A DNA stretch of 64,000 bases. Origin: CADEFQ01 sp035433705. Its GTDB lineage: Bacteria > Pseudomonadota > Gammaproteobacteria > Steroidobacterales > Steroidobacteraceae. Of this stretch, positions 16,601-24,578 are shown piece by piece (within the stretch, counting starts at the first letter, position 1; each line of letters opens with the position of its first letter). The notes beneath the pieces were generated by a model. That model was not told where the DNA came from, did not search any database, and worked only from the letters and a program-made list of their open reading frames with translations. The translations under genes were made by a program, and so were the position numbers. The stretch is from positions 1 to 64,000 of the forward strand of contig DAORVK010000011.1 in NCBI GenBank assembly GCA_035433705.1, in the 5' to 3' direction.

Positions 16601-17449
16601 GCGCACGGAATTCCAGAACGCCTCGCCGGTCTGGCCCGAGAGCGTCCTGCCGGACGCGTCGGTGATGGTGCCCGAGACGATGATGGGGAGGTCGACACCG
16701 AGTTCGTCAAGCGCGCTGCGCGCACCAAAGAGCGCGGCCTTGGCGTTCAGCGTGTCGATCACCGTCTCGACGAGCAGCAGGTCGACTCCGCCCAGCACGA
16801 GCGAGCGGGTTGCGTCGCCGTAGGTCGTGGCCAGATCGTCAAAACTGACGTTGCGAAATCCCGGATCGTTGACGTCCGGCGAAAGAGAGGCCGTGCGCGT
16901 CGTCGGTCCGATCGCGCCCGCGACGAAGCGCGGCTCGCCGCTCCTTGCGGCGATCTCGTCGGCGACCCGCCGCGCAAGACGAGCGGAGGCGTAGTTCATC
17001 TCGGGCACGAGCGCCGCCATGCCGTAGTCGGCCTGCGAGACCGCGTTCGCGCTGAATGTGTTCGTTTCGATGATGTCGGCGCCCGCCTCGAGATACTCGC
17101 GATGGATGGCCGCGATCATCGATGGCTGTGTCAGCGACAGCACCTCGTTGTTGCCGCGCACGTCGCGGCCGTAGGCAGCGAAACGCGCGCCACGATAGAG
17201 GGCCTCGTCGGGCCTCTGCCGCTGCACCATCGTGCCCATCGCACCGTCGAGGAACACGATACGCATCTCGAGGAGGCGTCGCAGCCTGCGAATGCGCTCA
17301 CTGCGCGCCGCCTCGTCGACCGGTTCGACCGCATAGGGCAGCGCCACCGCCTGGACGCCCGCAGCGGCAGCGCCGGGTGTTCGCGCCGGCTGTCCATGGG
17401 CCCGCGTGCCGTGGCCGTGAATGTGGCGCTCGCCGCAGACCGCGCTCAC
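13622..17449 (-). CDS. metH: Cobalamin-dependent methionine synthase
   Basis: 1275 residues from a GTG at 17449 that overlaps the metF stop (GTGA); a later GTG at 17347 would give a more usual N-terminus. Modules in order: homocysteine domain with zinc ligands in GLNCALGA (about 292) and GGCCGTT (about 355); pterin (methyl-THF) domain, about 385-660; B12 domain with DVHDIG, the cobalt-ligand His near 799; AdoMet reactivation domain with RPAPGYPACPDH near 1186. All four modules are intact. The first 30 residues are rich in His and Gly and have no counterpart in E. coli MetH. It uses the methyl-THF made by MetF from the same operon. Confidence 0.97.
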   Translation of the reverse strand: MSAVCGERHIHGHGTRAHGQPARTPGAAAAGVQAVALPYAVEPVDEAARSERIRRLRRLLEMRIVFLDGAMGTMVQRQRPDEALYRGARFAAYGRDVRGNNEVLSLTQPSMIAAIHREYLEAGADIIETNTFSANAVSQADYGMAALVPEMNYASARLARRVADEIAARSGEPRFVAGAIGPTTRTASLSPDVNDPGFRNVSFDDLATTYGDATRSLVLGGVDLLLVETVIDTLNAKAALFGARSALDELGVDLPIIVSGTITDASGRTLSGQTGEAFWNSVRHAAPLAIGLNCALGARQLRPYVEELARVADAYVCVYPNAGLPNAFGEYDELPQETAAIVHEFATSGFVNILGGCCGTTPEHIRLIREATAPVPRRALPELPVQCRLAGLEPLAINATSLFVNVGERTNVTGSARFRKLIEAGDYAAAVEVARQQVVSGAQVIDINMDEGMLDSEAAMVRFLNLIAAEPDIARVPVMLDSSKWTVLEAGLKCLQGKGIVNSISMKEGEAPFLEQARKVRRYGAAVVVMAFDEQGQADSVERKLAICERSYRLLTREVGFPPEDIIFDPNIFAIATGIDEHNGYGVAFIEATREIKRRLPHAMVSGGVSNVSFSFRGNDPVREAMHSVFLFHAIQAGMDMGIVNAGQLAIYEDIDPALREACEDVVLNRRPDATERLLELAQRFKGGKTERREADLAWRSLPVAKRLEHALVKGVDDFVVQDTEEARLAADRPISVIEGPLMDGMNVVGDLFGAGKMFLPQVVKSARVMKKSVAHLIPFIENEKDGRSRSNGKIVLATVKGDVHDIGKNIVGVVLQCNNFEVVDLGVMVPCEQILEAARREEADLIGLSGLITPSLDEMVHVAREMKRQGMKLPLLIGGATTSPAHTSVKIAPQYPEAVVYVKDASRSVSVCQSLITEELRKPFVEKNAQDHERRREQHAGKSVKQPALTIGEARANRFSGDWRVTVPVRPAVPGVQAFLDYPVAELLPYIDWMPFFNAWEFAGKFPDILTDPVVGEAASSLYADARRMLKKIVAERWLTVNAVIGLWPANATDDDIEVYGDESRSSVLATLSHLRQQKKKPDGHAHSCLTDYVAPKESGVRDYIGGFAVTAGLGIEPHLERFQAAHDDYSRIILKALADRLAEATAEHFHERVRREWWGYSPDEQLTNDELIREAYRGIRPAPGYPACPDHTEKAKLWRLLDAERRAGIVLTDSFAMYPTAAVSGWYLAHPAAHYFAVGKIARDQVEDYARRKGWTLAEAERWLAPNLGYEPG

Positions 17450-18360
17450 GATGCCACTCCGGTGCACACCGGGACCGTCGGGACCGCCGGCTGCGGTGCC
17501 GGGCGCACGCCAAGCGCGTGACAGATCGCATAGGTGAGCTCGGCGCGGTTCAACGTGTAAAAGTGAAAGTCGCTGACACCCCGCTCGCGCAGCCGCTCGA
17601 CCTGCTCGATCGCGACGCTCGCCGCAATGAGCCGGCGCGTGTCGGGGTCGTCGTCGAGGCCCGCGAAACGCTCGCGCAGCCGCACCGGAATGCTCGCGCC
17701 GCAGCGCTCGGCGAACCGCAGCACCTGCGGGAAGCGCGTGATCGGCAGGATGCCCGGAACGACTGGCACGCGTATTCCCGCCTGGGCGCAGCGGTCACGA
17801 AAGCGCAGGAAGGCATCGGTGTCATAGAAGAACTGCGTGATCGCGCGACTCGCGCCGGCGTCGATCTTGCGCTTGAGGTTCACGAGATCGGCCTCTGCGG
17901 AGACGGCCTCCGGATGCACCTCCGGATAGGCCGCGACCGAGATCTCGAAGTCGGCGACGCGCTTGAGACCCGCAACGAGATCGGCCGCATACGCAAAGCC
18001 CCCGGGGTGCGGCTCGTAGCGGCTCGCGCCCTGCGGAGGATCACCACGCAACGCGACGATGTGCCGGATGCCTTGTGCCCAATAGGCACGCGCGACTTCG
18101 ATGATTTCCTCGCGCGGCGCACCGACGCAAGTCAGGTGGGGGGCGCCGGTGAGCGCCGTCTCCCGCCCGATGCGCGTCACGATGTTGTGCGTGCGGCTGC
18201 GTGTCGAGCCGTCAGCGCCGTAGGTCACGGAGACGAAGTGCGGCGCGAGCGGCGCGAGGCGCTGGACCGACCGCCACAGTGTCGCCTCCATCCCGGCGTC
18301 GCCCGGCGGAAAGAATTCGAACGAAACGGCGATGCCGTCGGTACGTGTCGGGGGCGTCAT
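17446..18360 (-). CDS. metF: 5,10-methylenetetrahydrofolate reductase
   Basis: 304 residues, the expected length for the bacterial flavin enzyme. SFEFFPP near 13-19 carries the catalytic Glu, HIVALRGDPPQG near 100-111 is the folate/FAD region and RAITQFFYD near 170 is typical. It provides 5-methyl-THF for MetH. The start overlaps the regulator's stop and its own stop overlaps the metH start, each by four bases, so regulator-metF-metH is one translationally coupled operon. Confidence 0.96.
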   Translation of the reverse strand: MTPPTRTDGIAVSFEFFPPGDAGMEATLWRSVQRLAPLAPHFVSVTYGADGSTRSRTHNIVTRIGRETALTGAPHLTCVGAPREEIIEVARAYWAQGIRHIVALRGDPPQGASRYEPHPGGFAYAADLVAGLKRVADFEISVAAYPEVHPEAVSAEADLVNLKRKIDAGASRAITQFFYDTDAFLRFRDRCAQAGIRVPVVPGILPITRFPQVLRFAERCGASIPVRLRERFAGLDDDPDTRRLIAASVAIEQVERLRERGVSDFHFYTLNRAELTYAICHALGVRPAPQPAVPTVPVCTGVAS

Positions 18361-19241
18361 GCGGCACTCACTGCGGTGTCTCTGTGGCGGGCGTAGGCGA
18401 CGAGCACGTGCGCGTCCTCGTCGATCGGCTTCAGCTTCTCGGTACTGAAGCCCGCTGCGGCGAGCAGGCGCCGCAGTTCGGTGATGGGATGGGCGACGAC
18501 ATTGCCGCGCGAGTACTCGAGAAACTCGTACGGCAGCACGATCCAGAGCGGCGCGCCCTGCGCGAGCCGCGCATGCGCGTCGCGCAGCGCGGACTCGACC
18601 GCCTCGCCATCGCGCGCGCCGCTGAAATCGAGCATCGCGGCGTCCCAGGCAGGCGCGCTCGCAGCCACCCGCGCGCGTATCTCGCCGTCGAGGCCGCGGC
18701 GATCGGCGTAGTCGCGCAGCGTTTCGCGGGCGTCGGCCCGCGCCGCAACGATCGACAGGCGACGCGCGGCGGACGCCGCCGCATCGATCAGTTCGAGGTG
18801 CATGGGCTCGACGAGCAGCAGTCGCTGCGTGGGCACCGCGGGCGCGCTGTCATGAACGAAACCGGCGATCGCACGACCGAGCTTCGACGTGCGCGGCGCC
18901 GCAGGCCGCAGATCGCGAGCACTCGACGCGGCGCGCTGCGCATCGCGCCGGCGCACGGCATCGGCCCCGTCGATGCGCGACAGCAATGTGCTGACGAGGG
19001 AGGCCACATCGCCCTCGGTTGCCGCCGCGTAGCACACCCATTGCCCGCGGCGCGCCCGACGCAGGAGCCCGGCCTCGCACAGCACCTTGAGGTGCCGCGA
19101 CACGCGCGGCTCGCTCTGCCCGATGCTCGCGGCAAGCTCGGTCACGCTCCATTCGCGCAGGGCGCACAGCGCCAGCAGTCGCAGGCGGGTCGATTCGCCG
19201 GCGGCGCGCAGAACGCGGGTGGCATCGGGGAGGCTGAGCAT
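18357..19241 (-). CDS. ArsR-family regulator with C-terminal methyltransferase-like domain
   Basis: 294 residues. Residues 1-85 form an ArsR winged helix with recognition segment ELAASIGQSEPRVSRHLKVL and no obvious metal-binding ELCVCDL motif. Residues about 130-285 look like a degraded class I methyltransferase fold whose SAM motif is not clear. This architecture, first in an operon with metF and metH, matches the SahR type of methionine regulators known in Proteobacteria, which sense S-adenosylhomocysteine. The assignment by context is inference. An AT-rich palindrome lies directly upstream of the ATG, implying autoregulation. Confidence 0.85.
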   Translation of the reverse strand: MLSLPDATRVLRAAGESTRLRLLALCALREWSVTELAASIGQSEPRVSRHLKVLCEAGLLRRARRGQWVCYAAATEGDVASLVSTLLSRIDGADAVRRRDAQRAASSARDLRPAAPRTSKLGRAIAGFVHDSAPAVPTQRLLLVEPMHLELIDAAASAARRLSIVAARADARETLRDYADRRGLDGEIRARVAASAPAWDAAMLDFSGARDGEAVESALRDAHARLAQGAPLWIVLPYEFLEYSRGNVVAHPITELRRLLAAAGFSTEKLKPIDEDAHVLVAYARHRDTAVSAA

Positions 19242-19243
19242 TT

Positions 19244-19263
19244 AATTAAAGATATATTTAATT
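19244..19263 (-). promoter_or_regulatory. Candidate operator of the methionine regulator
   Basis: A 20-base near-perfect palindrome with arms AATTAAA (19244-19250) and TTTAATT (19257-19263) around GATATA; only the outermost pair of the centre mismatches. It is strikingly AT-rich and ends two bases before the ATG at 19241. A -10-like TATATC on the minus strand lies inside it. Its location suggests repression of the regulator-metF-metH operon. Confidence 0.65.
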
Positions 19264-19325
19264 CCTTAATCTCAAGTCTAACCCATTGAACTCCCATGCG
19301 CGAGAGCCTTCTTTCCAGGGTGGGG

Positions 19326-20201
19326 TTAGTTGATGCCTCGCGGCGCGGGCACGCCTGGAGGCCCGAAGGCCTGGGCGACGTCGATGGCGTCGAAGACATA
19401 GGGTCGGTGGCAGAAATCGCAGGTCACGGTGACTTTACCCTGCTCACGCAGCACGTCCTGGACCTCATCCTCACCGAGCGATCGCAGCACGCCGAGCACA
19501 CGATCACGACTGCAGCGGCACTCGAAACTGACGGTCGAGCCCGCGAACAGCCTCACATCGTCGATCGAGGCGCTCCGCTGCACCAGCGTCGCGGGCGCGG
19601 CATAGAGAAGCCCGTGCGCATCGAGACCCGCGGCATGCTCGCGCAGGCGCTCCCACGCTGCGCTCTCTTCGGCTCCGGGCAGCCGCTGCACGAGCAGTCC
19701 GCCAGCGCGCGTGGCGTCGGCCGCAAGGCGCACGTGCGTCGGCAGTTGCTCGGACGTCGCGAAGTAGCCGTCGATGCATTCTGCGAGCGAGGCCCCGACG
19801 AGGGGCACGATGCCCTGATACGGCGCACCCCTCCCGATCGACTCCACCGTCACCGCGATGCGGCCGCTGCCGGCGAGCTGTGCGAAAGCAGGCGCGACGC
19901 GTCCTGCGTCGAAGTGCGCAACGCTGCGGATGCGGAAATCATGGGTGCACTGTGCGACGAGCAGGCGCACCGCGCCGTCACCCTGCATCTGCAGGGTCAG
20001 GCTGCCGTCGAATTTCAGCGTGGACGCGAGCAGCACAGCGGCAGCCGTCGCCTCGCCGAGCAGGTCGCGCACAGGTGCCGGGTAGATCGCGTGCTCGCGT
20101 AACGCCGCCCAGGACGACTCGAGCTGCACGAGTTGTCCGCGGATCGGGTGTTCCTCGAGCAGAAAGCGGCGGACTCGGTCTGTGCCGGGCTGCACGCTCA
20201 C
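19326..20201 (-). CDS. hslO: Redox-activated chaperone Hsp33
   Basis: 291 residues from a GTG at 20201 that overlaps the gatB stop by four bases. The N-terminal holdase domain is followed by the zinc redox switch: CxC in FECRCSRD near 232-234 and CxxC in TCDFCHRPY near 264-267, all four cysteines present. Oxidation releases zinc and activates the chaperone in the cytoplasm. Its position as last gene of the gatCAB unit links it to translation transcripts. Confidence 0.95.
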   Translation of the reverse strand: MSVQPGTDRVRRFLLEEHPIRGQLVQLESSWAALREHAIYPAPVRDLLGEATAAAVLLASTLKFDGSLTLQMQGDGAVRLLVAQCTHDFRIRSVAHFDAGRVAPAFAQLAGSGRIAVTVESIGRGAPYQGIVPLVGASLAECIDGYFATSEQLPTHVRLAADATRAGGLLVQRLPGAEESAAWERLREHAAGLDAHGLLYAAPATLVQRSASIDDVRLFAGSTVSFECRCSRDRVLGVLRSLGEDEVQDVLREQGKVTVTCDFCHRPYVFDAIDVAQAFGPPGVPAPRGIN

Positions 20202-21637
20202 GGTCCGGCGAGCTTCTTCTTCAGCAGCTCATTCAGCTGCGCCGGGTTCGCCTTGCCCTGCGTCGCCTTCATTGTCTGACCGACGAAGAAGCCGAAGAGC
20301 TTGTCCTTGCCCGCGCGGTACTCGGCGAGCTGGCCCGGGTTCTTCGCCATCACTTCATCGATCGCACGCTCGATCGCGCCGGTGTCGGTAATCTGCCTCA
20401 GGCCCTTCTCTGCAATGATTGTATCGGCGTCGCGGCCGCTCTCCCACATCGCCTCGAACACGTCCTTGGCGATCTTGCCCGAAATCGTCTGGTCGGCGAT
20501 GCGGCCGACGAGGCCCGCCAGCTGCGCCGCGCCCACGCGGCTCGCGTCGATTTCGAGGTTGTCCCTGTTCAGGAAGGCAGCGAGGTCGCCGGTGACCCAG
20601 TTCGCTGCGAGCTTCGGCTCGCCGCCGAGGCGGCGGACCACGTCCTCGTAGTACGCCGCGAGCTCACGGCTCGCGGTCAGCACCCCCGCGTCGTACTCCG
20701 ACAGGCCGTACTCGCGCGCAAAGCGCGCGGCCTTCGCATCGGGCAGCTCGGGGAGCGCTGCGCGCACCGCTTCGAGAAACGCGCTGTCGATTTCGAGCGG
20801 CAGCAGGTCCGGGTCGGGGAAATACCGGTAGTCGTTCGCTTCCTCTTTGGAGCGCATGGAGCGCGTCTCGCCCTTGTCGGGGTCGTAAAGGCGCGTTTCC
20901 TGCACGACTTTGCCGCCGCTTTCGAGCAGGTCGATCTGCCGGGCGACCTCGAAATTGATCGCCTTTTCGACGAAACGGAACGAGTTCAGGTTCTTGATCT
21001 CGGCGCGCGTACCGAACGTGTCGCTGCCCCGCGGACGTACCGAGACGTTCGCGTCGCAGCGAAACGAACCTTCCTGCATGTTGCCGTCGCAGATGCCGAG
21101 ATAGCGCACCAGCGTGTGCACTTTCTTCATGTACGCGACGGCTTCTTTCGCCGAGCGCATGTCGGGCTCGGAGACGATCTCGACGAGCGGCGTGCCGGCG
21201 CGGTTCAAGTCGATCGCCGAGGCGCCCGCGAGACCCTCATGCATCGACTTGCCTGCGTCCTCCTCGAGGTGGGCACGGGTGATGCCGATGCACTTCCTGG
21301 TGCCGTCCTCAAGCACGATCTCGAGCGTGCCTTTGCCGACCACCGGCAGCTCGTACTGGCTGATCTGGTAGCCCTTCGGCAGGTCGGGGTAGAAGTAGTT
21401 CTTGCGCGCGAACACCGAGCGCGACGCGACCCGCGCGTTCACCGCGAGCCCGAAACTCACCGCCATGCGCACGGCCTCGCCGTTCAGCACCGGCAGCACG
21501 CCCGGGTAACCGAGGTCGACGAGGTTCGCCTGCGCATTGGGTGGCGCCCCGTACGCAGTGGCCGACCCCGAGAAGATCTTCGACTTCGTCGCGAGCTGCG
21601 CGTGAATCTCGAGACCGATGACCGTTTCCCAGTTCAT
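20198..21637 (-). CDS. gatB: Asp/Glu-tRNA amidotransferase subunit B
   Basis: 479 residues. The subunit phosphorylates and positions misacylated tRNA for amidation. WETVIGLEIHAQL at the start, YPDLPKGYQISQYE near 88 and DANVSVRP near 192-199 are family signatures, and the C-terminal YqeY-like tail (about 330-479) binds tRNA. The ATG overlaps the gatA stop (ATGA). Confidence 0.97.
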   Translation of the reverse strand: MNWETVIGLEIHAQLATKSKIFSGSATAYGAPPNAQANLVDLGYPGVLPVLNGEAVRMAVSFGLAVNARVASRSVFARKNYFYPDLPKGYQISQYELPVVGKGTLEIVLEDGTRKCIGITRAHLEEDAGKSMHEGLAGASAIDLNRAGTPLVEIVSEPDMRSAKEAVAYMKKVHTLVRYLGICDGNMQEGSFRCDANVSVRPRGSDTFGTRAEIKNLNSFRFVEKAINFEVARQIDLLESGGKVVQETRLYDPDKGETRSMRSKEEANDYRYFPDPDLLPLEIDSAFLEAVRAALPELPDAKAARFAREYGLSEYDAGVLTASRELAAYYEDVVRRLGGEPKLAANWVTGDLAAFLNRDNLEIDASRVGAAQLAGLVGRIADQTISGKIAKDVFEAMWESGRDADTIIAEKGLRQITDTGAIERAIDEVMAKNPGQLAEYRAGKDKLFGFFVGQTMKATQGKANPAQLNELLKKKLAGP

Positions 21638-23100
21638 GGCCAGTCCCTGGGGATGCGCGTGTGCCAGTCGGTCTCCTGCTGGAAGGCGTGGGCCGCCGCG
21701 AGCAGCTTCGCCTCCGAGAAGTGCGGCCCGATGAGCTGCAGGCCGACCGGCAGGTCGTTCACGAAGCCGCAGGGCACCGATAAGGCCGGCACGCCGGCGA
21801 GATTCGCGCCGATCGTGTAGATGTCGTTCAGGTACATCGTGACCGGATCGGCGGTCTTGGCGCCGAGTGGAAAGGCCGGCGTCGGACTGGTCGGCCCCAC
21901 GAGCACGTCGACGCGCTCGAACGCCCGGGCGAAATCGGCACTGATCAGCTGCCGCACCTGCTGTGCCTTCAGGTAATAGGCATCGTAGTAGCCCGCGGAC
22001 AGCACGTAAGTGCCCGTCATGATCCGCCGTTTCACCTCGGCGCCGAAGCCTTCGCCGCGCGAACGCCTGTAGAGATCGATCAGGTCCTGCGGATTCGCGC
22101 AGCGATGACCGAAGCGCACGCCGTCGAAGCGCGCCAGGTTCGAAGAGCACTCGGCGGGCGCCACGACGTAGTAGGTCGGCACGGACAGGCCGACGTTCGG
22201 CAGGCTCACATCGACGAGCGACGCGCCGAGCTTGGCAAACACCGCGCAGGCGGCGTGCAGCTGCCGCTCGTTTTCCGCGTCGAGGCCCTTGTCGAAAAAC
22301 TCCTTCACGATGCCGATGCGCAGGCCCTTCGCCGGCAGCGCGAGCGCGGCGACGTAGTCGGGCACCGGCGCATCGACGCTTGTCGAATCGCGAGGGTCGA
22401 AGCCCGCCATGGCGCCAAGCAGCAGCGCGCAGTCTTCGGCGGAAGCGGCGATCACACCCGCCTGGTCGAGGCTCGATGCGAAGGCGATCATGCCGTAACG
22501 GGAGACCCGCCCATACGTGGGCTTCAGACCGGTCACGCCCGAGAGCGCCGCGGGCTGGCGGATCGAGCCGCCGGTGTCGGTCGCGGTGGCGGCGGGCGAG
22601 AGCCGTGCGGCGACCACCGCCGCCGAGCCGCCCGAGGAGCCACCCGGCACCATCGCGGTGTTCCATGGGTTTTTCACCGGCCCGTACCAGCTCGTCTCGT
22701 TCGACGAGCCCATCGCGAACTCGTCCATGTTCGCCTTGCCAAGCATCACGGTGCCGGCCGCCTTCAACTTCGCGACCACCGTGGCGTCGTAGGGCGACAC
22801 GAAGTTGTCGAGCATGCGCGAACCGCAGCTCGTGCGTACGCCCTCGGTGCAGAAGATGTCCTTGTGCACGATCGGCAGGCCGGTCAGGGGCCCCGCCTGG
22901 CCACCTGCGAGCGTACCGTCGGCGCGCGCCGCAGCCGCCAGCGCAGCCTCGGTCGTGATCGAGATCATGGCGTTCAACTGCGGCTGCGCCGCCTCGAGCC
23001 GGCCCAGCAGGTGGCGAGCAAGCTCAACGCTCGAGAACTCGCGCTTCGCGAGCCCGGCGGCGAGCCCGGCCAGGCCGCGGGCATGCAGCGCAGCGCTCAC
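21634..23100 (-). CDS. gatA: Asp/Glu-tRNA amidotransferase subunit A
   Basis: 488 residues, amidase-signature enzyme that releases ammonia from glutamine. The catalytic Lys lies in IVHKDIFC near 80, and the cis-Ser and nucleophile Ser in PGGSSGGSAA and DTGGSIRQPA near 152-182. The start overlaps gatC and the end overlaps gatB, each by four bases, consistent with assembly of the GatCAB complex from one transcript. Confidence 0.97.
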   Translation of the reverse strand: MSAALHARGLAGLAAGLAKREFSSVELARHLLGRLEAAQPQLNAMISITTEAALAAAARADGTLAGGQAGPLTGLPIVHKDIFCTEGVRTSCGSRMLDNFVSPYDATVVAKLKAAGTVMLGKANMDEFAMGSSNETSWYGPVKNPWNTAMVPGGSSGGSAAVVAARLSPAATATDTGGSIRQPAALSGVTGLKPTYGRVSRYGMIAFASSLDQAGVIAASAEDCALLLGAMAGFDPRDSTSVDAPVPDYVAALALPAKGLRIGIVKEFFDKGLDAENERQLHAACAVFAKLGASLVDVSLPNVGLSVPTYYVVAPAECSSNLARFDGVRFGHRCANPQDLIDLYRRSRGEGFGAEVKRRIMTGTYVLSAGYYDAYYLKAQQVRQLISADFARAFERVDVLVGPTSPTPAFPLGAKTADPVTMYLNDIYTIGANLAGVPALSVPCGFVNDLPVGLQLIGPHFSEAKLLAAAHAFQQETDWHTRIPRDWP

Positions 23101-23387
23101 TCGATCACCTTGGGCACGATATAGAGGCCGGATTCGACCCGCGGGGCGTTCTGCTGGTAGAGCGCGTGCCTGTCGGTCTCGGTCACCTCGTCCGCGCGCA
23201 GCCGCTGTGCCAGTCCCGCGAGCGGATGCGCCATCGGCTCGATCCCGCGAGTCTCGGCGCGATCGAGCTGACCGACCATGGCGAGGATATTCCCGAGCGT
23301 TTCGACGTAGCCCGCGACTTCCTCCTCCCGCAGCGACAGGCGCGCGAGGCGGGCGATGTTTTCGATGTCGGAACGGTTCACGCTCAT
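23097..23387 (-). CDS. gatC: Asp/Glu-tRNA amidotransferase subunit C
   Basis: 96 residues, the small stabilising subunit. IENIARLARLSLREEE is the family signature and the C-terminal VESGLYIVPKVIE is the GatA-wrapping tail. ATG 23387 is chosen over the upstream in-frame ATG at 23426 because the family begins with this short leader. It heads the gatCAB-hslO unit and is divergent from mreB. Confidence 0.95.
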   Translation of the reverse strand: MSVNRSDIENIARLARLSLREEEVAGYVETLGNILAMVGQLDRAETRGIEPMAHPLAGLAQRLRADEVTETDRHALYQQNAPRVESGLYIVPKVIE

Positions 23388-23432
23388 GAGACGGATTTCA
23401 CGAAAAAACGGCGCGAAATCATACACCTCGTA

Positions 23433-23461
23433 TTGTGGAAAATGTTGTCGGTTGCTAGATT
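23433..23461 (+). promoter_or_regulatory. Candidate sigma-70 promoter of mreB
   Basis: TTGTGG (23433-23438) and TAGATT (23456-23461) are separated by 17 bases in the otherwise AT-richer gatC-mreB gap. The predicted start is near 23468, giving a leader of about 38 bases before the mreB ATG. Confidence 0.5.
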
Positions 23462-23505
23462 ACCGGCCACTTTTACGGGATATCCCCGAAGGTCCGGTCG
23501 CTTTC

Positions 23506-24549
23506 ATGTTCAAACGCCTGCGGGGCTATTTTTCCAGCGATCTTTCGATCGACCTGGGCACAGCCAACACACTCATCTACGTGCGCGACCGCGGCATCGT
23601 CCTGAACGAGCCCTCAGTCGTCGCGGTCCAGGACGAGCCCAACCGCGGCGGCAAAGTGATCGTGGCGGTCGGCGGGGACGCCAAGAGCATGCTAGGCCGC
23701 ACGCCGGGGCACATCACCGCCGTGCGTCCGATGAAGGACGGCGTGATCGCCGACTTCACCTACACCGAAAAGATGCTGCAGTACTTCATCAACAAGGTAC
23801 ACGGCAACCGCATGCTGAAGCCATCGCCACGAGTGCTCGTGTGCGTGCCGATCGGCTCCACACAGGTGGAGCGTCGTGCGATCAAGGAATCCGCGGAGGG
23901 CGCCGGTGCGCGCAGCGTCGGCATCGTCAGCGAGCCGATGGCCGCCGCAGTCGGCGCAGGTCTGCCAGTACACGAAGCGCGCGGCTCCATGGTGCTCGAC
24001 GTCGGCGGCGGCACCTCCGAGGTCGCGGTGCTCTCGCTCAACGGCATCGTCTATGCCGCCTCCGCGCGCGTCGGCGGCGATCGCTTCGATGAGGCGATCA
24101 TGAACTATGTGCGCAGGAACTACGGCATCCTGATCGGCGAGGCGACCGCGGAGCGCATCAAGATCGAGATCGGCTCGGCCTACCCCGGGCAGCAGGTGCG
24201 GGAACTCTCGGTCAAGGGACGCAACCTCTCGGAAGGCGTGCCACGCAGCTTCACGCTCAACAGCAACGAGATCCTCGAGGCGCTGCAGGAGCCGCTGCAG
24301 GGTATTGTCAGCGCGGTGAAGCAGGCCCTCGAACAGACGCCGCCCGAGCTCGGCGCGGACGTCGCCGAGCGCGGCATTGTGCTCACGGGCGGCGGCGCGC
24401 TGCTGCGCGACATCGACAAGCTCCTGATGGAAGAAACCGGCTTGCCGGTCGTGATCGCCGACGATCCGCTCACCTGCGTCGCGCGGGGCGGCGGGCGCAT
24501 TCTCGAGCTGATGGACGAGATGGGCCCGGGCCACTTCGGGCTGGAGTGA
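23506..24549 (+). CDS. mreB: Rod-shape-determining actin MreB
   Basis: 347 residues. Actin-fold phosphate loops are DLGTANTLIY near 17-26 and DVGGGTSEVAVLS near 165-177. The adenosine motif TGGGALLRDID lies near 294. MreB polymerises under the inner membrane and guides the elongasome. The start MFKRLRGYF matches the family. It begins a ten-gene plus-strand run of shape and wall genes and has a good promoter candidate upstream. Confidence 0.98.
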   Translation: MFKRLRGYFSSDLSIDLGTANTLIYVRDRGIVLNEPSVVAVQDEPNRGGKVIVAVGGDAKSMLGRTPGHITAVRPMKDGVIADFTYTEKMLQYFINKVHGNRMLKPSPRVLVCVPIGSTQVERRAIKESAEGAGARSVGIVSEPMAAAVGAGLPVHEARGSMVLDVGGGTSEVAVLSLNGIVYAASARVGGDRFDEAIMNYVRRNYGILIGEATAERIKIEIGSAYPGQQVRELSVKGRNLSEGVPRSFTLNSNEILEALQEPLQGIVSAVKQALEQTPPELGADVAERGIVLTGGGALLRDIDKLLMEETGLPVVIADDPLTCVARGGGRILELMDEMGPGHFGLE

Positions 24550-24578
24550 GCGTGGCCTGCGCGGTCACGTAGTCGCGC

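Noticed and set aside
17446..17467. Possible cobalamin riboswitch or separate promoter before metH
   Set aside because: There is no leader: metH overlaps metF, so control lies upstream of the regulator gene.
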